From positions 1 to 61,913 of the forward strand of contig NCGN01000012.1 of the NCBI GenBank assembly GCA_002281575.1: 61,913 nt of DNA, read 5' to 3'. Positions 43,410-52,297 of the stretch are shown piece after piece. Source of the stretch: Sphingobacteriia bacterium 28-36-52 (GTDB lineage Bacteria > Bacteroidota > Bacteroidia > Chitinophagales > Chitinophagaceae). The position numbers and the translations under genes are program-made. Positions within the stretch are counted from its first letter, which is position 1. Each line of letters starts with the position of its first letter. The notes beneath the pieces were generated by a model. It was given only the letters and a program-made list of their open reading frames with translations, did not search any database and was not told the DNA's origin.

Positions 43410-45626
43410 ATGGCGCAAAATAATATTACCAAGACCCCCCTTGATGCATTAGGTTACGGATTTATAAAAGACCACCATATTCCCAAGGGTAAGGACGAGT
43501 ATTATTTGCGCAATATGCAAATGCGCAACGGTATTCATTACCGCACTTTAACGGCATATGAAATTGAACAGTTGGTTCGCAATGGCAATACCACCGATAA
43601 TTGGAACCATATTTTGGTATCGGATGCTTTTAATCCTGACCTAGTAAAGAATTGTAAATTCCATGGCCTAGTTAGAATTGGTAAACTAGAACCATTTTGT
43701 TTAGGTTTCAGTGATTTAAAAACCCCTGTGGGTTTGTACAATTCTACTATCATCAGTTGCGATTTTGGGGACAATGTTGTCATCAACAATGTCAACTATT
43801 TATCACATTATATCATCGGAAGCGAAGCCATCATTACGAATGTGAATGAATTAGTAACTACCAATCATTCCAAATTTGGAAATGGGATTATTAAAGTGGA
43901 TGAAAAAGAAGAAGTAAGAATTTGGTTAGAATTATGTAATGAAAATACAGGGCGTAAAGTATTGCCTTTTGATGGCATGTTACCAGGCGATGCATTTTTG
44001 TGGAGCAGGTTTAGAGACGATAAAATTTTACAAAATAAATTAGTTGAGTTTACAGAAAAAAAATTCAACAATAAACGTGGCTATTACGGCAAAGTAGGTG
44101 ATAGAACGGTGATCAAGAATTGTAATATCATCAAAGATGTGTGGGTGGGTTCCGACGCTTATTTTAAAGGAGCCAACAAATTGAAAAACCTTACAGTGAA
44201 TTCAGGTCCTGAAGGTAGAACGCAAATTGGGGAAGGTTGCGAAATGGTGAATGGCACGATTGGTTTGGGCTGTAGAATTTTCTACGGCGTAAAAGCAGTT
44301 CGCTTTATCATGGCCGATCATTCTCAATTAAAATATGGTGCGCGATTAATTAACTCTTACTTAGGTCAAAACGCCACCATTTCTTGTTGTGAAGTATTGA
44401 ACTCGCTGATTTTTCCTGCGCATGAACAACACCACAACAACTCATTTCTGTGTGCTGCTTTAGTGATGGGTCAAAGTAATATTGCCGCTGGTGCTACTAT
44501 TGGATCGAACCATAATAGCAGAAGCGCAGATGGTGAAATCATTATGGGGCGTGGATTTTGGCCTGGTCTATGTGTTAGCCTAAAACACAATTCCATCTTT
44601 GCTTCTTTTACCATGATTAACAAAGGAGACTATCCTGCTGAATTAAATATACCTATCCCCTTTTGCTTAATCAGCAACGATACCAAAAATGACCAGCTAA
44701 CCATTATGCCTGCTTATTGGTTTTTGTACAATATGTATGCATTAGCTAGAAATGCTTGGAAATATGCCCATAGAGACAAACGTTTTGATAAAACCCAAGA
44801 ACTCGAATACAATTATTTAGCACCTGATAGCATCAATGAAATTTTTACTGCTTTAGAGAAGCTTGAACTCTACACGGGTAAAGCATATTTGCGTTCAGAA
44901 AAAAAGACCGATTCAGATATCACTGAAGCCATTGCAGTTGGTAAACTTTTACTAAAGAGCAACAACAAATTGGTAGACAGTTTACTCATTACTGCTGATG
45001 ATATTGAAAACAGCAAAAGAAAAACAGTACTCGTAAAAGTAAGACAAGCCTACAAAGTTTTTGAAGACGTGTTGTTATTCTACGGAGTAAAAGAATTGAT
45101 TGGTTTCATTAAAGCCAATGGCCCTACTAGTTTAGCTGAATTGCGCAAACAGTTGCCTAGTAAGCTTTCTAGAGACAAGTGGATCAATCTAGGTGGTCAA
45201 TTAATGCCTGAAGCAGATTTAACTGAACTGCGCAAAAAAATCAATACGGGTAAAATAAAAGGCTGGGACGATTTACATGCACAATATGCCATTAAAGGCA
45301 GTTTATACGCCAATCAAAAATGCATGCACGGATTAGCTACGCTAAAAGAAATTGCAGGTCTTCCATTGAATAAATTAGACGAACACCAAATAAGTTATTT
45401 ATTCAACAGCGCTATAGCAACAATGGAATGGATTACCAAAGGTATTCACGATTCTAGAGCAAAAGATTACAGCAATCCATTTAGAAAAATGGTATATGAA
45501 AGCTTTGCAGAAATGAATGAGGTAGTGGGTAAGTTAGAAGACAACAGCTTCATTAAAGAACAAATAATGGAACTGAAATCTTTCAAGAAAGAAATCAGTT
45601 CCTTAAAGAAGCAAATCGGGGTTTAG
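43410..45626 (+). CDS. DUF4954 family protein (left-handed beta-helix)
   Basis: The 738-aa protein matches DUF4954: early MRNGIHYRTLTAYEIEQLVR, then a long left-handed beta-helix of hexapeptide-like repeats (GLYNSTIISCDFGDNVVINN, VGDRTVIKNCNIIKDVWVG, YGARLINSYLGQNATIS) and the conserved GSNHNSRSADGEIIMGRGFW. A helical C-terminal third starts near residue 520. The fold is that of sugar acyl- or nucleotidyl-transferases, and the gene follows glmS by 6 bp, so a role in amino-sugar metabolism is a reasonable inference; no reaction is established. Confidence 0.85.
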   Translation: MAQNNITKTPLDALGYGFIKDHHIPKGKDEYYLRNMQMRNGIHYRTLTAYEIEQLVRNGNTTDNWNHILVSDAFNPDLVKNCKFHGLVRIGKLEPFCLGFSDLKTPVGLYNSTIISCDFGDNVVINNVNYLSHYIIGSEAIITNVNELVTTNHSKFGNGIIKVDEKEEVRIWLELCNENTGRKVLPFDGMLPGDAFLWSRFRDDKILQNKLVEFTEKKFNNKRGYYGKVGDRTVIKNCNIIKDVWVGSDAYFKGANKLKNLTVNSGPEGRTQIGEGCEMVNGTIGLGCRIFYGVKAVRFIMADHSQLKYGARLINSYLGQNATISCCEVLNSLIFPAHEQHHNNSFLCAALVMGQSNIAAGATIGSNHNSRSADGEIIMGRGFWPGLCVSLKHNSIFASFTMINKGDYPAELNIPIPFCLISNDTKNDQLTIMPAYWFLYNMYALARNAWKYAHRDKRFDKTQELEYNYLAPDSINEIFTALEKLELYTGKAYLRSEKKTDSDITEAIAVGKLLLKSNNKLVDSLLITADDIENSKRKTVLVKVRQAYKVFEDVLLFYGVKELIGFIKANGPTSLAELRKQLPSKLSRDKWINLGGQLMPEADLTELRKKINTGKIKGWDDLHAQYAIKGSLYANQKCMHGLATLKEIAGLPLNKLDEHQISYLFNSAIATMEWITKGIHDSRAKDYSNPFRKMVYESFAEMNEVVGKLEDNSFIKEQIMELKSFKKEISSLKKQIGV

Positions 45627-46198
45627 AATTTTAATCCTATACCTAATTGAACTTGTTGATTGGTCCATTTTTGTTGGTCGGAGAAATCATTGATATTCTG
45701 TAAGCCAACATTGTAACGACCATACACCCTGAGTACTTTTAAATTTACCTGAGCGCCTAATACCATCGATAAGTCGCCAGATTTAAATGCCTGCTGACCG
45801 TTCTGTAATAAATTGTCGTTCTTATTCATTAAAATGCCAAACTGTGGACCTGCAACAAAACTCAATAGTCCTATTGGGCTGTATCGCAATAATATTGGCA
45901 CCATTAAATAATCTAACTTAACATCAGAAGGTAAAGTAGAATAAATGGCATCTAAATTAGTGCCTCGCTTTGTTGATGTTTGACTCCAAATTACTTCGGG
46001 CTGTATGCCCCAACGTTTACTGAAATCATATTCAGCAAATGCTCCTAGATGATAAGAGAAATCAAATCCTTGGTCGAACGATTGACCTTCAATCTTGTTT
46101 AGGTTGGCTCCCGCTTTTACACCTAATCTAAAACCCTTTTGGGCATTCACTGTTGTACCAGCTATTAATAAAGCTGCAAATAAAAAAATCGTACGCAT
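45623..46198 (-). CDS. PorT-like outer-membrane beta-barrel protein
   Basis: From the ATG at 46198 the 191-aa protein has a signal peptide (RTIFLFAALLIAGTTVNAQ) and the outer-membrane barrel_2 pattern: FRLGVKAGANLNKIEGQSF, HLGAFAEYDFSKRWGIQPEV, YLMVPILLRYSPIG and FVAGPQFGILMNKND, ending in QVQLGIGLKF. An earlier in-frame ATG at 46225 would put nine extra residues before the signal peptide. Function unknown beyond a porin-like fold. The 3' end overlaps DUF4954 by 4 bp. Confidence 0.82.
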   Translation of the reverse strand: MRTIFLFAALLIAGTTVNAQKGFRLGVKAGANLNKIEGQSFDQGFDFSYHLGAFAEYDFSKRWGIQPEVIWSQTSTKRGTNLDAIYSTLPSDVKLDYLMVPILLRYSPIGLLSFVAGPQFGILMNKNDNLLQNGQQAFKSGDLSMVLGAQVNLKVLRVYGRYNVGLQNINDFSDQQKWTNQQVQLGIGLKF

Positions 46199-46284
46199 AA
46201 CAATTGGTTTAGTTAATCTATTCAATACTTATGCCATAGACGATTTTAATTGAACCAATGTTACACATGAAATGTTAAAAGAAA

Positions 46285-46560
46285 ATGATTGTACTAGGAG
46301 AAAAAGACAGAGACCGCATAATTGAAATGGCTTGGGAAGACAGAACACCCTTTGAAGCCATTCAATTTCAGTTTGGGTTATCTGAAAAAGAAGTCATTGA
46401 ATTCATGCGGTTGAATAGCAAAGCATCCAGCTTTAAAATGTGGCGCAAACGTATGAACGGCAGAACCACCAAGCACCAAAACTTACGTGAAAAGGGCATC
46501 AATCGCTTTAAATGCACCATGCAAAGGGCCATCTCAATGAATAAAATTGCGAAGCGTTAA
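46285..46560 (+). CDS. TIGR03643 family protein
   Basis: The 91-aa basic protein matches TIGR03643/DUF2805: DRIIEMAWEDRTPFEAIQFQ, FGLSEKEVIEFMR and FKMWRKRMNGRTTKH. A helix-turn-helix-like segment (residues about 18-42) and many Arg/Lys residues suggest nucleic-acid binding, but the function is not established. It is convergent with the metallophosphoesterase gene, overlapping by 4 bp. Confidence 0.87.
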   Translation: MIVLGEKDRDRIIEMAWEDRTPFEAIQFQFGLSEKEVIEFMRLNSKASSFKMWRKRMNGRTTKHQNLREKGINRFKCTMQRAISMNKIAKR

Positions 46561-47810
46561 GCTTTGGTAAACTCAATCACGGTAATCTCTGGCATGATGC
46601 CTACCCTTCCTGGGTAACCAATAAATCCAAATCCGCGATTAACATATAATTTTTGGTTCCCGTCTTCATATAAACCGGCCCATTGCTTGTACATCCATTG
46701 AACTGGGCTCCATTTAAAATAGGGATTTTCTAAGCCAAATTGCATACCATGGGTATGCCCAGAGAACATCATATCTATATCGGAATAACTGGTTTTTACT
46801 TGCGCATCCCAATGACTTGGGTCATGACTCAACAACAATTTAAATGGAACTTGTTCAGTCCCTCTTATGGCATCTTCCATTTTGCCATACTTCGGAAACC
46901 GTCCCTTTGCACCCCAATTTTCTATACCCAATACAGCAATTTTTTCTCCATCTTTTTCTATGATGCGATGTTCATTCATTAAGATATCCCATCCCATTTC
47001 TTTTTGTAGGTTGATTAAGGCCGTAAGATTGGCCTGCTTAGCCGCTGTATTGGGCCACTGTACATAGTCTCCATAGTCGTGATTCCCAAGGGTACTATAC
47101 ACCCCTAATGGTGCTTTTAAACGAGCGAAAGCCGTTTTAAGCGGTTCCATTTCAGTAGCTCGATCATTTACTAAGTCTCCTGTAAAAAAGATGATATCGG
47201 CGTTTTGCTGTAAGATCAAATCAATCCCTTTGTTAACCGCACTAATATCCTGCAAGCTGCCACTGTGGACATCGCTAATTTGAACCAGCTTTAATCCATC
47301 AAAAGCTTTGGGCAAATTAGCAAAGGACAGCTGCATTTTCTTAACCTGGTATTTATACTTGTTTCTGAACCCAAACACCATGGTTCCAAATAAAGTAGAC
47401 CCCAATCCCAACCCAATCCAGCTTAAAAATACCGACCTAGACACCATTTGCCCATCGCCCAATATTTGTCCACCCGAACTTTTATACACTTTACTGATGG
47501 CCCACCAGCCGGTGCGCCTGATATCGTCTACTAAGAAAATGGTAGCCGCTATTAATTTGGCGATGAATAATCCAGCCAAAATTGCAAAAACATAGTTCCT
47601 AAATAGTTTAGACTGTTGCAATGCGGGCACAAAAGGGAATGCCATTAATGAAAATACCGTCAGTACCGAAATGATCCAAAACCCAACATGGATATAGATT
47701 CTCATCCGCTCCGATAAGGGCTGAGTAACGGTTTTAATGGCTTGGTAAACATAAAAATCTAGCAAAACCATAATGGCTGCTATAAAAAACAAAGTTCCGG
47801 TACTACGCAT
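46557..47810 (-). CDS. Membrane-anchored metallophosphoesterase
   Basis: The 417-aa protein has about four N-terminal membrane helices (residues 5-160), then a calcineurin-like phosphoesterase domain facing the periplasm or cytosol: LKLVQISDVHSGSL, IIFFTGDLVNDRATE, YSTLGNHDYGDYVQ, LLLSHDPSHWDAQV and MMFSGHTHGMQFG. All metal-ligand motifs are present. YkuE-like enzymes of this type act on lipid or nucleotide phosphates. Substrate unknown. Confidence 0.87.
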   Translation of the reverse strand: MRSTGTLFFIAAIMVLLDFYVYQAIKTVTQPLSERMRIYIHVGFWIISVLTVFSLMAFPFVPALQQSKLFRNYVFAILAGLFIAKLIAATIFLVDDIRRTGWWAISKVYKSSGGQILGDGQMVSRSVFLSWIGLGLGSTLFGTMVFGFRNKYKYQVKKMQLSFANLPKAFDGLKLVQISDVHSGSLQDISAVNKGIDLILQQNADIIFFTGDLVNDRATEMEPLKTAFARLKAPLGVYSTLGNHDYGDYVQWPNTAAKQANLTALINLQKEMGWDILMNEHRIIEKDGEKIAVLGIENWGAKGRFPKYGKMEDAIRGTEQVPFKLLLSHDPSHWDAQVKTSYSDIDMMFSGHTHGMQFGLENPYFKWSPVQWMYKQWAGLYEDGNQKLYVNRGFGFIGYPGRVGIMPEITVIEFTKA

Positions 47811-47868
47811 ATATGTATATAAAATGTAAAGATAACCTCCCTACCTTAACAGCTATTGGATAATATTG

Positions 47869-47899
47869 TTTGAGAGCTGTTACCGAAGCCGTATTTTTG
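47869..47899 (+). promoter_or_regulatory. Promoter of the parAB operon
   Basis: TTTG (47869-47872) and TATTTTTG (47892-47899) are separated by 19 bp, an exact match to the Bacteroidota -33/-7 promoter pattern, 25 bp before the parA start codon. Confidence 0.7.
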
Positions 47900-47924
47900 G
47901 CAACCGAGAAAAGGAATAGCAATT

Positions 47925-48725
47925 ATGGCAAGAATTATTGGCGTAGCCAATCAGAAAGGCGGAGTAGGTAAAACCACCACTGCAATTAACGTAGCAGCAA
48001 GTTTAGCTGTATTAGAATACAAAACCCTGTTGGTAGATGCAGACCCGCAGGCCAACAGTACTACTGGTGTAGGGTTCGACTTGCACAATATCACCAATAG
48101 TTTGTACGACTGCATGGTGAACAATGTGACGGCCAATGAAGTCATTTTAAAAAGTGATGTGCCCAATTTAGACTTGATCCCTTCTCATATTGATTTAGTA
48201 GGTGCCGAAATTGAAATGATCAATTACCCCAATAGAGAAAATGTAATGAAAGGCATTTTAGATGCGGTTAGAGATCGATACGATTTTATCATCATCGACT
48301 GCTCTCCTTCTTTGGGTTTAATTACCGTAAATTCTTTAGTTGCATCTGATAGTGTAATCGTTCCTGTGCAGTGTGAATTTTTTGCATTAGAAGGATTAGG
48401 AAAATTATTAAACACCATTAAAATTGTACAGAACAGGTTAAACCCTGCTTTGCAAATTGAGGGTATTTTAATGACCATGTACGATGGGCGTTTGCGTTTA
48501 TGCAATCAAGTGGTGAGCGAAGTTAGACGCCATTTTGATGATATGGTTTTTGCTACCATCATTCATAGAAATACGCGTTTAAGTGAAGCGCCTAGTGTAG
48601 GCAAGCCTGTTATATTATACGATGCGGAAAGTAAGGGTGCAGTCAATTACTTGAATTTGTCTAAAGAAATTCTGCAAAACAACGGGATGACAAAAATTTC
48701 TAATCAAGATCGAATTATTGAATAA
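47925..48725 (+). CDS. parA: Chromosome partitioning ATPase ParA
   Basis: The 266-aa protein has the deviant Walker A motif QKGGVGKTTTAINVAASL (11-28), VDADPQANSTTGVG, the Walker B IIIDCSPSLGLIT and VPVQCEFFALEGLGKL. This is the chromosomal ParA/Soj type. With ParB it segregates the origin region; ATP-bound dimers bind DNA and are released by ParB. The gene is 3 bp from parB and starts a four-gene run (parA-parB-DUF5683-dapB). No plasmid replication gene is seen, so it is chromosomal. Confidence 0.96.
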   Translation: MARIIGVANQKGGVGKTTTAINVAASLAVLEYKTLLVDADPQANSTTGVGFDLHNITNSLYDCMVNNVTANEVILKSDVPNLDLIPSHIDLVGAEIEMINYPNRENVMKGILDAVRDRYDFIIIDCSPSLGLITVNSLVASDSVIVPVQCEFFALEGLGKLLNTIKIVQNRLNPALQIEGILMTMYDGRLRLCNQVVSEVRRHFDDMVFATIIHRNTRLSEAPSVGKPVILYDAESKGAVNYLNLSKEILQNNGMTKISNQDRIIE

Positions 48726-48728
48726 TTT

Positions 48729-49652
48729 ATGAGTACTTCAAAACCAAATAAAGACCTTATAGGAAAAGGATTAAGGTCCTTATTACAAAATATAGACCAA
48801 GACCTTAAGAATACCAGTGGTAGTTTAAAGAACGAAATTGTGGAACAAGTAACAACTAGTTCTAGAATTCCTTTGGCCGATATTCAGATTAATCCTAAAA
48901 ATCCTAGAAGAGATTTTGATGAACAGGCATTACAAGAATTGTCTACTTCTATAAAGCTGCACGATATTATTCAACCGCTAACGGTTAGTAAACTACCCAA
49001 TGGCAAATACCAGTTGATTGCTGGTGAAAGAAGATTTCGCGCTTCTAAATTAGCTGGGTTAAAAGACGTTCCTGCCTATATAAGACAGGCCAATGACCAA
49101 CAATTATTGGAATTGGCTTTATTAGAAAATATTCAACGGGAGAACCTGAATGCCATTGAAATGGCCCTCAGTTTTAAACGCATGATGGAAGAGCTCAACT
49201 ATACCCAAGAGCAGGTTGCTGAAAGAATGGGTAAAGAAAGAAGTACCGTTACCAATTATATCCGCTTATTAAAATTACCTCCAGATATTCAAGCCGCTGT
49301 GCGCAATAATACCATCAGTATGGGGCATGCTAGGGCTTTGGTAAATATTGACACAATTGATAAGCAACTTTATGTATTTAAAGAAATACAGCAAAAGCAA
49401 CTAAGCGTAAGACAAACGGAAGAACTCGTAAGAAAGCTATACAAAGGAGATAAGTCAGTTGCTGGAACTGCTGCTACTAAAAATGATCTTCCGCCCGCTT
49501 ACCAAAAGATTCAAGACAACCTTGCCTCTCATTTTGGAACAAAAGTGAATATGACGCATAACAAAAAGGGTTATGGCAGTATCTCTATTGAGTATTACTC
49601 ATTAGATGAGTTGAATAAGATTTTGGATTTAATGAATATAACCGTGGGTTAA
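48729..49652 (+). CDS. parB: Chromosome partitioning protein ParB
   Basis: The 307-aa protein has the CTP-binding N-domain (IPLADIQINPKNPRRDFDEQ, LIAGERRFRASKLAGL), the ENIQRENLNAIE loop, and a helix-turn-helix (YTQEQVAERMGKERSTVTNY) followed by the C-terminal dimer domain. It loads as a clamp at parS and slides on DNA. I could not find a parS site of the usual TGTTTCACGTGAAACA kind in the window. Confidence 0.96.
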   Translation: MSTSKPNKDLIGKGLRSLLQNIDQDLKNTSGSLKNEIVEQVTTSSRIPLADIQINPKNPRRDFDEQALQELSTSIKLHDIIQPLTVSKLPNGKYQLIAGERRFRASKLAGLKDVPAYIRQANDQQLLELALLENIQRENLNAIEMALSFKRMMEELNYTQEQVAERMGKERSTVTNYIRLLKLPPDIQAAVRNNTISMGHARALVNIDTIDKQLYVFKEIQQKQLSVRQTEELVRKLYKGDKSVAGTAATKNDLPPAYQKIQDNLASHFGTKVNMTHNKKGYGSISIEYYSLDELNKILDLMNITVG

Positions 49653-49658
49653 ATTGGC

Positions 49659-50318
49659 ATGTTCAAAAAGCTAGTATTATTATTTGTTGTGGTGTTTTGT
49701 TTAGGGGCTACAGCCAACGCACAATCAACTATTGATAGTGCGGAAGTAAAACCTTTGCCTCCTTTAACGGAGAAGGAATTAGCCAAAATAAAAAAGAAAG
49801 AAAAGGATTCTACTTGGATGGCTACCCATATTCCTCAACGTGCCACCAGACGGTCTGCTATGATACCTGGATGGGGTCAAGCATACAATAGAGAATATTG
49901 GAAGATCCCCTTGGTATATGGTGTGTTAGCCATCCCTGCCATTACTTATTTTTACAACACTTCCTTCTATAACAAAACAAAATTTGCCTACGAAGCTCGC
50001 TTTAAAGAACAAAATGGAGATAGCTCAGACGTGGCATCGATAGATCCTGAGTTAACTGGATTAAGCATTGGCTCATTGCAGAATTATAGAAACTCATTTA
50101 GAAGAGACCGAGACTATTCTATTCTCTGGTTTATACTTGCGTGGGGCCTTCAAGTAGTGGACGCCACTGTTTTTGGGCATTTGCGTCATTTTGATGTAAG
50201 CAATAACCTGAGTATGCAAATTCACCCACAATTAAATCCGCATACCAGAACTCCTGCACTAACTTTGTCTTTTAATATAAAAGAGAAAAGCAAGAAGCCT
50301 TTGCTGATTGCCAGATAA
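49659..50318 (+). CDS. DUF5683 domain membrane protein
   Basis: The 219-aa protein has a signal peptide (LLFVVVFCLGATANAQ), a charged linker, and the DUF5683 core RRSAMIPGWGQAYNREYWKIP with two membrane helices (VYGVLAIPAITYFY and YSILWFILAWGLQVVDATVF). It is usually found between parB and dapB in Bacteroidota, as here, which suggests a conserved but unknown envelope function. The real dapB start lies 10 bp after its stop. Confidence 0.87.
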   Translation: MFKKLVLLFVVVFCLGATANAQSTIDSAEVKPLPPLTEKELAKIKKKEKDSTWMATHIPQRATRRSAMIPGWGQAYNREYWKIPLVYGVLAIPAITYFYNTSFYNKTKFAYEARFKEQNGDSSDVASIDPELTGLSIGSLQNYRNSFRRDRDYSILWFILAWGLQVVDATVFGHLRHFDVSNNLSMQIHPQLNPHTRTPALTLSFNIKEKSKKPLLIAR

Positions 50319-50328
50319 ATACATTCAA

Positions 50329-51051
50329 ATGAAAATAGCACTAATAGGATATGGCAAAATGGGTAAAGCCATTGAAGCCATTGCATTGGAACAACACCAT
50401 GAAATTGTTTTAAAAATTGATGTAGACAATGCTGCCGATTTTACTGCAGAAAAAATGGCTTTAGCAGATGTAGCCATTGAATTTACTGGCCCTCATAGCG
50501 CAGTAGAGAATATCATGAAATGTTTATCCTTCGGCATACCTGTGGTAAGTGGATCTACTGGTTGGTTAGAGAATTGGGATAAAGTATCTAATTATTGTAC
50601 CGAACAAAATGGCACATTGATTTACTCGAGCAATTACAGCATAGGAGTTAACTTATTTTTTGAAGTAAATAAATTTTTAGCTGGTTTAATGGAGCATTAC
50701 CCTAGTTATGATGTAATGCTTAAAGAGATTCACCATACCCAGAAAAAAGACGCACCCAGTGGAACTGCTATCACATTGGCAGAACAAGTGCTACAAAACT
50801 TAAGTAGAAAAACAAGCTGGACTAATGAACCTGTTGCTTCAAATAGCAATCTATTGGAAATTCAATCTGAAAGAATTGATCCTGCACCAGGCACCCATCA
50901 TGTAAAATACACTTCTGCTATAGATGATATAGAAATCATTCATACTGCCCACAATAGAACCGGATTTGCAGGGGGAGCAGTAACTGCTGCTCAATTTGCT
51001 ATTGGAAAGAAAGGCATTTATACCATGAAAGAGGTATTAGGATTAGCATAA
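50329..51051 (+). CDS. dapB: 4-hydroxy-tetrahydrodipicolinate reductase
   Basis: The start is the ATG at 50329; an in-frame ATG at 50308 overlaps DUF5683 and adds residues before the Rossmann strand. The 240-aa protein has the NAD(P) motif IALIGYGKMGKAIEAI, IEFTGPHSAVENIMK, YSSNYSIGVNLFFEV and the substrate-binding EIHHTQKKDAPSGTAI. It catalyses the second step of the lysine/diaminopimelate branch, needed for peptidoglycan and lysine. Confidence 0.95.
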   Translation: MKIALIGYGKMGKAIEAIALEQHHEIVLKIDVDNAADFTAEKMALADVAIEFTGPHSAVENIMKCLSFGIPVVSGSTGWLENWDKVSNYCTEQNGTLIYSSNYSIGVNLFFEVNKFLAGLMEHYPSYDVMLKEIHHTQKKDAPSGTAITLAEQVLQNLSRKTSWTNEPVASNSNLLEIQSERIDPAPGTHHVKYTSAIDDIEIIHTAHNRTGFAGGAVTAAQFAIGKKGIYTMKEVLGLA

Positions 51052-51069
51052 TTAGTAATATCTTAGCTG

Positions 51070-51480
51070 ATGCTTTCGAAGAAAACCCAATATGCATTTA
51101 AAGCGCTTACCTATATGGCAGAGCAAAAAAATGTTGGACCGTTCTTGATTGCTGAGATAGCAGAAAAAAAGAAAATACCCCTCAAGTTTCTTGAATCCAT
51201 TTTATTGGAATTAAAAAAAGCCGGAATTTTAAATAGCAAGAAAGGAAAAGGCGGAGGTTATTATTTTAATGCAGAACCAAATAGCATTAGTTTAGCAGCT
51301 GTTATGCGTTTGATAGAAGGACCAATTGCCTTATTACCTTGTGTTAGTTTAAATTTTTATGAAAAATGTGGAGACTGTAACGAAAAAAAATGTGGTCTCA
51401 ACAAAATCATGGCTAAAGTAAGAGACAAAACCTTAGGTATTTTAGAAAACCAAACAATAGCAGACTTAGTAACTCAATAA
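51070..51480 (+). CDS. Rrf2 family transcriptional regulator
   Basis: The 136-aa protein has an Rrf2 winged helix: LSKKTQYAFKALTYMAEQ, FLIAEIAEKKKIPLKFLESI and NSKKGKGGGYYFN, then the cysteine cluster LPCVSLNFYEKCGDC with a further cysteine in EKKCGLNK. Cysteines in this place bind an Fe-S cluster in IscR-like members. It lies 18 bp after dapB. Which genes it controls is not visible. Confidence 0.87.
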   Translation: MLSKKTQYAFKALTYMAEQKNVGPFLIAEIAEKKKIPLKFLESILLELKKAGILNSKKGKGGGYYFNAEPNSISLAAVMRLIEGPIALLPCVSLNFYEKCGDCNEKKCGLNKIMAKVRDKTLGILENQTIADLVTQ

Positions 51481-51503
51481 ATTTAACCAATCAAACTACA
51501 CCA

Positions 51504-52232
51504 ATGAAAAAATTACTTTTTTTAGCAATGTTACTGCCCTTTTTAAATGCCGATGCGCAGAAATTAATTGGCGGAAAAAATATTATCAAGTGGAATGTTG
51601 GTTCCATGGCTGCAAGAAATTTTCATGTGACTTATGAAAGAAGCTTAACAAAGAATATATCTTTCTCATTAAGTTATAGAACCATGAGTAAAGGTGCCCT
51701 ACCATTTAAAGATCAGTTTAAAGAAGCCATTAATAGCAATGATATCAATTTAGATAATTTCCAAATTGGCAATACCGCCATTACACCAGAATTACGCATC
51801 TATTTAAGCTTAGGTAGAATGAAAGGATTTTACTTAGCTCCTTATGTAAGATTTGCCACTTTCGATTTAGGTGCTCCTATCAAGTACACAGCGTCAACTA
51901 GCCCATTAATAGAAAAAGAAGCAGTATTTAATGGTAAAATTAAAAGTACCAGTGCTGGCTTAATGATTGGTTACCAGTTCCAAATTGCTACTAAAATTGT
52001 GTTAGACTTTCAAATCATTGGAGGACACTATGGTACAAGTAAAGGAGACTTAAATTTTGCATCTGCACTTAATCCATTTGAAGAGCAGGAATTACGTAAG
52101 AATTTAAATGAGATTGATGCCAAGCCATTTAAGTTTACTTCTACTGTAAATGCTAGCGGTGCTCAAATTGTTTCTGATGGACCATGGGCAGGTATCAGAG
52201 GATTAAATTTAGGTTTAGGAATTCGATTCTAA
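51504..52232 (+). CDS. DUF3575-like outer-membrane protein
   Basis: The 242-aa protein has a signal peptide (KKLLFLAMLLPFLNADAQ) and a barrel pattern typical of DUF3575-like proteins: IIKWNVGSMAARNFHVTYER, NISFSLSYRTMSKG, GFYLAPYVRFATFDLG and a C-terminal GIRGLNLGLGIRF. Function unknown. A terminator follows at 52271-52297. Confidence 0.7.
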   Translation: MKKLLFLAMLLPFLNADAQKLIGGKNIIKWNVGSMAARNFHVTYERSLTKNISFSLSYRTMSKGALPFKDQFKEAINSNDINLDNFQIGNTAITPELRIYLSLGRMKGFYLAPYVRFATFDLGAPIKYTASTSPLIEKEAVFNGKIKSTSAGLMIGYQFQIATKIVLDFQIIGGHYGTSKGDLNFASALNPFEEQELRKNLNEIDAKPFKFTSTVNASGAQIVSDGPWAGIRGLNLGLGIRF

Positions 52233-52270
52233 ATCAATTTGAACTCTTTTCTACCGTCATTCATAAAAAT

Positions 52271-52297
52271 AAAACCTGCGCTATTTGCGCAGGTTTT
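52271..52297. terminator. Bidirectional terminator
   Basis: AAAACCTGCGC (52271-52281) and GCGCAGGTTTT (52287-52297) form an 11-bp perfect stem with a 5-base loop and A/T-rich flanks on both sides. It ends both the outer-membrane protein gene (+) and the SDR gene (-), whose stop codon lies inside the hairpin. Confidence 0.9.

Noticed and set aside
47925..49652. Plasmid origin near parAB
   Set aside because: No replication initiator gene; flanking dapB, kdsA and lpdA are chromosomal, and the parAB-DUF5683-dapB order is typical of Bacteroidota chromosomes.
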